Assembly: GCA_949358305.1 (NCBI GenBank)
Contig: CASHSZ010000088.1
Location: 1 to 23,911, forward strand
Length of the DNA: 23,911 nt
Direction of reading: 5' to 3'
From: Strigamia acuminata
Lineage: Eukaryota; Arthropoda; Chilopoda; Geophilomorpha; Linotaeniidae
A program made the translations under genes and the position numbers. Each line of letters opens with the position of its first letter. The first letter of the stretch is position 1. The notes under the pieces are model-generated. The model had not been told where the DNA came from. It saw nothing but the letters and a program-made list of their open reading frames with translations, and searched no databases. Shown here one piece after another: positions 17,679 through 23,911 of this stretch.

Positions 17679-17691
17679 AAACATGGCGGCC
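17679..17691 (+). promoter_or_regulatory. YY1/Pho-like site in copia B LTR
   Basis: AAACATGGCGGCC fits the YY1 consensus (AAnATGGCGGC). It lies 92 bp before the PBS and matches the motif at 2439 in copia A. Confidence 0.5.
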
Positions 17692-17772
17692 ACGCTTTGT
17701 GCTTACCGCACAGTTTAAATCCGACGTCTTATTAATGGATTCGACACACCACTCGCTCCAAGAAACAATACC

Positions 17773-17791
17773 TGGTAGCAGAGGATGGTTT
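17773..17791 (+). other. copia B primer-binding site (tRNA-iMet)
   Basis: TGGTAGCAGAGGATGGTTT is complementary to the last 19 nt of metazoan initiator tRNA-Met. It is the best single marker in the window for an animal host. Confidence 0.9.
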
Positions 17792-18031
17792 GCATCGTTA
17801 GCAACCATCTCGGGACGATAAGCGGACTTCGAGAGCGGTAACGACCATCGGACGTTCGCCGACACCGTCATTTTCGTCGCAGAGACGTATCGACGATTTT
17901 CGCGAAGTGCGAGCGATTCGGAAGTGTGTGCGGACGATTAGGACGTGGTTTTTTTGGACAGAATAGTGTGAGAATTGTTTATTTTCGTTATAAATTGTTT
18001 ATTTGCCAGTATAACGAAGTTTTACTTCGGT

Positions 18032-18043
18032 GGCGGCCATTTT
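18032..18043 (+). promoter_or_regulatory. YY1/Pho-like GGCCATTTT site in copia B leader
   Basis: The 12-mer GGCGGCCATTTT is identical to 2801-2812 in copia A and sits at a comparable distance after the PBS (about 260 bp against 270 bp). Confidence 0.45.
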
Positions 18044-18084
18044 CTTTGGATTGGACTTCATCGCGTACAACGGCGAAGCCAACC

Positions 18085-18110
18085 AGCGTGTGTTCGGGTC
18101 GAAACACGCT
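18085..18110 (+). other. copia B leader stem-loop
   Basis: AGCGTGT (18085-18091) pairs with ACACGCT (18104-18110). Inside, TTCG/CGAA closes a GGT loop with one bulged G. The counterpart is at 2844-2865. Confidence 0.55.
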
Positions 18111-18834
18111 CGTTTACGTTGATTTCGTGGAGACAATCGATGTGCACGTCGATTCGACGATCTTATTAAGATTTTCGACGTGGGACAAACGCCGTAGGTG
18201 CCGTTCTGGAGGAAATTCACCCGACGACGGCCATTTTGTTTAGTTTTGTAGAAATCAAGGACGAGGACAGCAGTTTAGTACACCGTGTACGACTGCCAAC
18301 GTGTGAAGACCTGTGCGGGAATAAATTTGCACACAGGCGACAGCTATTTGCCGTGAATTGGTTCACGAAGGCGCGGACGAGCGCAACCATCGTACGAGGC
18401 AAGGATTCCGTACGAACGACGTTGGATCGACGTTTTCTCATCGTGGGATCAAGTTGCGACGCATTTCCCGCAACGACGCCGATCAACACAGTGTTTATTA
18501 TTATTTATTTTCGGGGTCGTGAAACTTTGTATAGATTTAAGTTTTTGTTTCTGGGTCCTTTAGAATATTCTGCACTCTTTAGGCATTCGCCTAGTGCAGT
18601 CTTATTTCGGTTTGGGCTTGTCCGTGGTACAAGGTAGCCGTCCCGCGCCACCAGGTTGGCGGTCGGAAGCTATCAGGGCGACCAAACTCGAGTATTAATC
18701 CTTCTTATAAGGATTTCCCCGGGAAGATTGTTATTATTTTCGCCTATTATTTTGAGGGAATTGTTGTGTGAAAGTGTATTGGTGTTTAGTGCATCGAATA
18801 GTGATTTTGTGTAATAATCTGTGGGATTGTGGAA

Positions 18835-21800
18835 ATGGCGACCTACGAAAAGGACGGCGATTATCGAGATTATCGAAACATTAGGAAACTCGATGGTGAC
18901 AATTATGAGTCCTGGTCAGTCCAGGTGAGATTAATTCTCCTACAGCAGGGAGTCTGGAGCCACGTTAAGGGCACGGAGCCAAGTTTGCCTTCGACCGCCT
19001 CCGCGAAGGAGAAACGCGATTACGAAACGCGAGAAGCGAGGGCAATATCGACGCTTTGCCTTACGTGTAACGAGGCACAACAATCTGTGGCGGTTGCCCA
19101 CGAAACGGCACAAGAGATATGGGAAGCCCTAAAAGCCGCCTACCAACCGACCACTAGGGCAAGGAAAAACCGGCTCCGACGTGAATTTTTGCAAATGAAA
19201 TTGCAAGAACGGGAGCAAATGGTCGTGTTTACCACCCGGGTGGATCGGAAGGCGGGTGACCTGAAAAATGTGAATGTGACCATGTCTGGAGAGGACATTG
19301 CATTCCAGTATATGGACTTCCTCCCTCCGACATACGAGGGAGTGAAACAAGTTATGTATCACTGGTCAGATACTGAATTCACCCAGTCCAACGTCAAAGA
19401 CCGACTCCTTGGAGAGTACAACCGTTTAAATGAACAGCACGAGGAATATGGTGCGCCGACAGCGGAATCTGGAGATAATTCGGGTGCATTCTACAGTCGA
19501 GGACGTTGGCAGAGGGGGCGCCCGACCCCAACAACCCAAACAGACTATACATGCTATAATTGTGGTGGAAAATACCACTTTGCAAGGGACTGCAAAAAGC
19601 CAAAGCAAGGAGGAAATGACCCGACACGTGGAACTTTTGCACCGATGGCGCGCCGACAAGGACGCGCGGGTGCACGTTCTAGAGGAACCGGCGCAGGTTC
19701 AAATCAAGCATTTTTGGACGAACCGTTGTCTTTCTACTCGGCAGTACATGCCATACAGCGAATGGATTTTCCTGTGATCTCATTGGCATCACAGAAAGCG
19801 CCGGAAAGAGATCCCGCCTGGTACATTGATACGGGCGCAACAGACCATTTCTCATACAACTATGAATGTTTCACGAATTTTAAACCCCTCGAGAATTTTA
19901 GTGTACAATTAGGAGAGGGGAGTTCTGAGATTAGTGGTATGGGCGAAATTACCTTAATAGCAAATTATGGCAAGGGTGGACGCGAAATTACACTTAAAAA
20001 CGTGTATTACGCGCCAAAATTTCGAAAAAACCTAATTTCACTCGGTCGTACAGACGAGGCAGGTCTGAAAACATTCATAGCTGATGGGAAATTAACAATG
20101 TTCGAATCAACGATGGACAAGCCAATGTTAACTGCGAAAAGATTGTCAAATAGGATGTATCAAGTGAATTGTGCAATTGAAACTCAAAATGTAAACGCAT
20201 CCGTATTGCCTACGCAAGGGAATACGGATGTCGTGGCGAATAAATCGCCTGAAGTTGTTAAAGTGCCATTAACCATGAATTGTTATAAGAAAGCGTTATT
20301 AACCCCAATTCGTAAGTCGGAGAAATCCGCAAATGCTGTTGTGAATCCGAGTAGCGTGTTAGTAAAGCAGGGAAGCGCTGTAAATGCGACCAAAGCTCAA
20401 CCAATTAAGAAAGTTGAACCAATTAAAGAAGAAATTTATGCAAAAGTAGTTAATGAGTTGGGGAACGGGGAAAGGAATGGTAAACCCGATAAAGCAGTAC
20501 CGATGGATTATTGGCACGCCCGTATGGGGCATTTGCATGCGAAAGGAATTGTTGACATGGAAAAGTCAACCGATATTTATGGAATCAAATTGTCAGACAG
20601 GGAAATGAACACTTGTGATTCGTGTGCACAGGCGAAGAGCACACGAGCAAGTTTTGCACCAATAGGGGATATCAGGTCAAAAGGAGTTCTGGATTTAATA
20701 CATATGGACACCTGGGGCCATTCTTCAACAAAATCGATTGGAGGGGCAAGATATTTCCTATTATTGGTCGATGACTATTCCAGATTTATGTGGATAGTAA
20801 CAATGAAAACGAAGGATGAAGTGCTAGGCCATTTTAAAACATGGCAATTACAATTAGAGTGCGCGACATCACGTAAAGTGAAAGCGATCAGAACGGATAA
20901 TGGGGGTGAATTCGTATCAGCAGCTTGGGCGAAACATGCGAGTGATTCGGGAATCAAATGTGAGCGCACAACCCCCTACTCCCCTGAAATGAATTCTGTA
21001 GCTGAAAGAGGAAACAGAACCATAGTTGAAGGAATAAGAGCAATGATGGCAGACACTGGATTGCCAAAGCGACTATGGGCAGAATTAGCACACACAATAG
21101 TGTATTTGAAAAATCGTTTTCCCCACTCAACATTGGGAGGCAAGACACCATATAACGTGTTTTTCAATCGAAAAATGTCTGTTAGACACCTCAAATGTAT
21201 AGGCTCGAAAGCCTATGTGCATATCCCCGCACAAACAAGAAAAGATAAATTAGACAAGCGAGCATGGGTTGGAGCCCTGGTGGGATACGCACAAAGTACA
21301 CGAGGTTATCGAGTTTGGGACCCAAAAACAAATAAGGTTTATGGGGTTAAACATGTAAAAATTGATGAAGGGACCTACTGGAATGAGGGGGACACAAGAG
21401 TTCAAAATGTAGACAAGACATTTGATTATATAAATCTTTCCACTCAAGAAGAAGAATCAGATGACGACGTGATTCCTCAGGCTACAGCACCTGCGCCGAC
21501 AGCACCTACACATCAAATGGTCTTACGAACTAGACCACCAGTACCTTTACCCACGACCCCCAAACTAGTGCAAAAGGCATATGGCATGATAATGCCACTT
21601 GAAGAGGAACAGCCCATCCTTGAGGAGGAAGGAGCTGTGGGGGGGATTGAGATAGAGGGGGATGTGGCAGGATTAGATTTGTCAAAGTTGGAATTGGATT
21701 CAGGTGATGAACCTTTTGAGGATACTGTTGCCGAACAAGCAAATACAACCGATGAGCCTGAAGAATTACTGAAATTGAACATGCAAGAATGGCAAAGATT

Positions 21801-23136
21801 TGCAAAAGTCCGTGCAAGGGGGAAAACAGCTGGAAAAGTGGATGTTTATTACATGACACCTGGACAAGACCGTTGCCGGAGTCGCACTGATGTGATGCGT
21901 TGGTGTGAAGAAGAAGGTTTTCAATACGAGGAGGATTTGTTTGATTTCAAACATGAACATCTGGAATTGCCTTATGCAGGTTTTTGCAGCATTGAGCCAG
22001 AGACTTACGAACAAGCTATTTCTGACAGGGATCGTTGGGATTGGTCAAAAGCCATGGACGAGGAAATTGATATATTTGACGAACGAAAAGTTTATACCGA
22101 GGTTGACATTGCTCCCGATCAAACATTGCTTGGAAGCAAATGGATTTACAAATTGAAACGAGATCATACGGGGGCAATTAAACGTTTTCGAGCACGCCTT
22201 GTTGCACAAGGCTTTAAGCAACGACCGGATATCGACTTTAAAGAAGTCTTCTCGCCGGTTATTAATTTTGTCCTCATATTGATATTTTTCTGCACGCTAG
22301 TTGTTTTGTGTAACTGGCGCGACACGCACCTTGACGTAAAGGCAGCCTACCTTTACGGTGACTTAGATATTCCCCAGTACATGGCCATACCAAAAGGTTA
22401 TCAAACCAAAACGAACAAAGGGAAATGTTGGCGCTTGGACAAAGCCCTATACGGCCTGCACCAGTCAGGCCGTATGTGGTTTGAAAAGTTACATGAAAAA
22501 TTAATTGACATTGGTTTTACACCATTCCCGGGTCTCAATTGTGTTTATGTCTACAAGAGAGATGCGATTTTAATCGTTTACGTGGATGATCTCGTTCTCT
22601 TTTCAAGGGACGATTTTACTGAAAAATGTGTTCTCAAGTGGATTTCAAATGCATTTGACATCGTGAATTTGGGACCCGTAACGATGCTATTGGGAATAGA
22701 ATTTGAGCGTGTAGGCAAGAACATTTTCGTGCACCAGGGCAAATATATTGACAAATTGTGCGAGAAATACAGAATTGACTACTCGCATCGTATCAAAGTT
22801 CCAGGAACCGTTGGTACGATGATCCGAAGTGTGCGTCCTGGTGAGCGAGTGGATGTGGAATTCCCCTATCGCGCGCTTGTTGGCAGTTTGCTATTCATTG
22901 CCATGAGAACAAGACCAGACATCTTGTTCTCAGTAATTGTGTTATCACAATATAACGAGGTGCACTCTTACAAGCATGTGCAAATGCTGCTGCAAGTGCT
23001 AAAGTACTTATCTCAAACAAGGGATTTCTGCATCAATTTGGGATTATGTAAGAATACAGGCATGTCGATTTACACAGATGCCTCTCATGCCTCGGATTTA
23101 GACCAGAGAAGAAGTTTCGGGGGGCGTGGTTTTTGA
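18835..23136 (+). CDS. copia B gag-pol polyprotein, 3'-truncated by satellite
   Basis: Starts at ATG 18835 (GGAAATGGC, good context); the frame has no internal stop over 1430 element codons. Seen in order: Gag with LDGDNYESW; a CCHC knuckle from residue 240 (CYNCGGKYHFARDC); protease DTGA at 332; an HHCC region (WHARMGH, CDSC); integrase D625, D688, E724 (D-x62-D-x35-E, as in copia A); an acidic linker at about 865-985; RT YVDD at 1249-1252; and RNase H TDAS at 1415. Element sequence ends after RRSFGG, about 23124. Three satellite-derived codons and a TGA (23134-23136) follow. Up to that point it is the best preserved polyprotein in the window. The missing RNase H remainder and 3' LTR make it non-autonomous. 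Confidence 0.92.
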   Translation: MATYEKDGDYRDYRNIRKLDGDNYESWSVQVRLILLQQGVWSHVKGTEPSLPSTASAKEKRDYETREARAISTLCLTCNEAQQSVAVAHETAQEIWEALKAAYQPTTRARKNRLRREFLQMKLQEREQMVVFTTRVDRKAGDLKNVNVTMSGEDIAFQYMDFLPPTYEGVKQVMYHWSDTEFTQSNVKDRLLGEYNRLNEQHEEYGAPTAESGDNSGAFYSRGRWQRGRPTPTTQTDYTCYNCGGKYHFARDCKKPKQGGNDPTRGTFAPMARRQGRAGARSRGTGAGSNQAFLDEPLSFYSAVHAIQRMDFPVISLASQKAPERDPAWYIDTGATDHFSYNYECFTNFKPLENFSVQLGEGSSEISGMGEITLIANYGKGGREITLKNVYYAPKFRKNLISLGRTDEAGLKTFIADGKLTMFESTMDKPMLTAKRLSNRMYQVNCAIETQNVNASVLPTQGNTDVVANKSPEVVKVPLTMNCYKKALLTPIRKSEKSANAVVNPSSVLVKQGSAVNATKAQPIKKVEPIKEEIYAKVVNELGNGERNGKPDKAVPMDYWHARMGHLHAKGIVDMEKSTDIYGIKLSDREMNTCDSCAQAKSTRASFAPIGDIRSKGVLDLIHMDTWGHSSTKSIGGARYFLLLVDDYSRFMWIVTMKTKDEVLGHFKTWQLQLECATSRKVKAIRTDNGGEFVSAAWAKHASDSGIKCERTTPYSPEMNSVAERGNRTIVEGIRAMMADTGLPKRLWAELAHTIVYLKNRFPHSTLGGKTPYNVFFNRKMSVRHLKCIGSKAYVHIPAQTRKDKLDKRAWVGALVGYAQSTRGYRVWDPKTNKVYGVKHVKIDEGTYWNEGDTRVQNVDKTFDYINLSTQEEESDDDVIPQATAPAPTAPTHQMVLRTRPPVPLPTTPKLVQKAYGMIMPLEEEQPILEEEGAVGGIEIEGDVAGLDLSKLELDSGDEPFEDTVAEQANTTDEPEELLKLNMQEWQRFAKVRARGKTAGKVDVYYMTPGQDRCRSRTDVMRWCEEEGFQYEEDLFDFKHEHLELPYAGFCSIEPETYEQAISDRDRWDWSKAMDEEIDIFDERKVYTEVDIAPDQTLLGSKWIYKLKRDHTGAIKRFRARLVAQGFKQRPDIDFKEVFSPVINFVLILIFFCTLVVLCNWRDTHLDVKAAYLYGDLDIPQYMAIPKGYQTKTNKGKCWRLDKALYGLHQSGRMWFEKLHEKLIDIGFTPFPGLNCVYVYKRDAILIVYVDDLVLFSRDDFTEKCVLKWISNAFDIVNLGPVTMLLGIEFERVGKNIFVHQGKYIDKLCEKYRIDYSHRIKVPGTVGTMIRSVRPGERVDVEFPYRALVGSLLFIAMRTRPDILFSVIVLSQYNEVHSYKHVQMLLQVLKYLSQTRDFCINLGLCKNTGMSIYTDASHASDLDQRRSFGGRGF

Positions 23137-23626
23137 GAACGGGAGGAGGGGGGGGGGATCGGGTCGCGTGCTCCGAAACCGCCGCGACGCGCCGTGACTT
23201 GGGCCAAAAACGACCCGGTCGGAAACCGGGTCCCGGGCTTCGTCGAGGCGTGGTTTTTGAGAACGGGAGGAGGGGGGGGGGATCGGGTCGCGTGCTCCGA
23301 AAGCGCCGCGACGCGCCGTGACTTGGGCCAAAAACGACCCGGTCGGAAACCGGGTCCCGGGCTTCGTCGAGGCGTGGTTTTTGAGAACGGGAGGAGGGGG
23401 GGGGGATCGGGTCGCGTGCTCCGAAAGCGCCGCGACGCGCCGTGACTTGGGCCAAAAACGACCCGGTCGGAAACCGGGTCCCGGGCTTCGTCGAGGCGTG
23501 GTTTTTGAGAACGGGAGGAGGGGGGGGGGATCGGGTCGCGTGCTCCGAAAGCGCCGCGACGCGCCGTGACTTGGGCCAAAAACGACCCGGTCGGAAACCG
23601 GGTCCCGGGCTTCGTCGAGGCGTGGT
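23125..23626. repeat. 124-bp satellite, array 2 (4 units plus 6 bp)
   Basis: Units start at 23125, 23249, 23373 and 23497, with a last CGTGGT at 23621. The monomer is the same as in array 1 and starts in the same phase. All G-runs here have the GGGAGGAG form, and unit 1 has one G-to-C change (near 23179). The array starts directly in the copia B RNase H sequence. Confidence 0.95.
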
Positions 23627-23911
23627 CCCGATCGGGACAAACTCTTCCGGAAAATGTCCGGTGGAATGTTGAGAGTGTCCATGGACGACGTTCGAGTTTA
23701 TATCGTAAGTAAGTAAGTAAGTATCTGACAAAACTTGCACAGAATTTTGTCAACATTTGATAAATTTCCACAGAATTTAACGTTGTTTTGCTAAAACCTG
23801 CGGAAACGTGTCTAGTCGGGCAGAAACGTCTCGTAAAATGTTGCTGAAATTCCGTGGAAATTTGTCAAAAATTGACAAAAGTTGGTGACCGACCCACATC
23901 GCGTTGCGGCG
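23627..23911. other. anonymous right flank
   Basis: Starts with the palindrome CCCGATCGGG. It holds a (GTAA)4 microsatellite (23705-23720), a CACAGAATTT direct repeat (23738 and 23769) and an 8-bp inverted repeat TTTGTCAA/TTGACAAA (23861-23879). No gene is seen. Confidence 0.55.

Larger units (their letters stand above)
17335..17767 (+). repeat. copia B 5' LTR, 5'-truncated
   Basis: It lies between the satellite and the PBS, ending ...AAACA five bases before it (end approximate). It shares with the copia A LTR the TTGTAAAG-hairpin, the GTAGCCTC-type segment and the GAATTAAA-ATGGCG motif, at similar distances. By the copia A length, roughly the first 40 bp are missing. Confidence 0.65.
17792..18834 (+). 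other. copia B untranslated leader
   Basis: Blockwise alignable with the copia A leader. Shared are GGCGGCCATTTT at 18032, a stem-loop at 18085-18110, the 16-mer CACGAAGGCGCGGACG at 18364-18379, and the block 18517-18549 ending ATTTAAGTTTTTGTT. A further GGCCATTTT lies at 18229. No conserved coding frame is seen. Confidence 0.7.
17335..23124 (+). mobile_element. Ty1/copia-type LTR retrotransposon B, truncated at both ends
   Basis: It contains most of a 5' LTR, a 19-nt tRNA-iMet PBS, a 1.04-kb leader and a gag-pol frame, all collinear with copia A. The LTR start is missing at the array 1 junction. The coding region stops in RNase H at the array 2 junction, so the C-terminus, polypurine tract and 3' LTR are lost. 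Protein similarity to copia A is high in integrase and RT, but they are clearly different families. The 38 bp before it (17297-17334) match the first 38 bp after it (23125-23162) except for a one-base difference in the G-run. Confidence 0.88.

Noticed and set aside
23033-23771. Minus-strand open frames of 194-235 residues in array 2
   Set aside because: Same satellite effect, running out into unrelated flank and antisense copia.

Overview
The window reads as animal nuclear DNA, probably arthropod (insect-like), and consists almost entirely of nested LTR retrotransposons and satellite. The main evidence is the primer sites. Two copia elements carry a primer-binding site matching the 3' end of metazoan initiator tRNA-Met (19 nt in one, 12 nt in the other). 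A gypsy element carries an 18-nt site matching tRNA-Gln. There are also long simple repeats and eukaryotic promoter motifs. I saw no host gene, rRNA, tRNA or CRISPR array. The species assignment is a guess.

Layout. 1-2051: anonymous flank with ATT, ATCT and GTCA microsatellites, a 23-bp imperfect inverted repeat, a C-rich tract and a T-rich degenerate repeat. 2052-8567: copia element A, with a 5' LTR, PBS, 1.2-kb leader, and a gag-protease-integrase-RT-RNase H frame broken by one TAA at 8103. It ends in a polypurine tract and only the first bases of its 3' LTR. 8570-16597: a gypsy (Ty3-type) element apparently inserted into that 3' LTR. It has a long 5' LTR with TATA promoter, the tRNA-Gln PBS, gag, a textbook -1 frameshift site, and pol broken by one TAA at 14793. 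It is cut off inside the integrase zinc finger. 16598-16800: unassigned DNA. 16801-17334: a satellite array with an exact 124-bp period. 17335-23124: copia element B, truncated at both ends. 23125-23626: a second array of the same satellite. 23627-23911: anonymous flank with a GTAA microsatellite.

How it fits together. Copia A and B are different families of one lineage. Their long leaders and LTRs retain matching blocks: hairpins with changed but still paired arms, YY1/Pho-like ATGGCG and GGCCATTTT sites, and a 33-column block with 30 identities. This suggests selected RNA or regulatory structure. Gypsy gag and pol are coupled by a slippery heptamer plus hairpin directly at the gag stop. None of the three elements looks autonomous now.

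The strongest points for follow-up are the paired copia LTR hairpins, the gypsy frameshift module, and the satellite that abuts truncated retrotransposons. The missing gypsy and copia A 3' ends mean either real rearrangement or misassembly around the 124-bp repeat. I did not find convincing evidence of a wholly new biological system.
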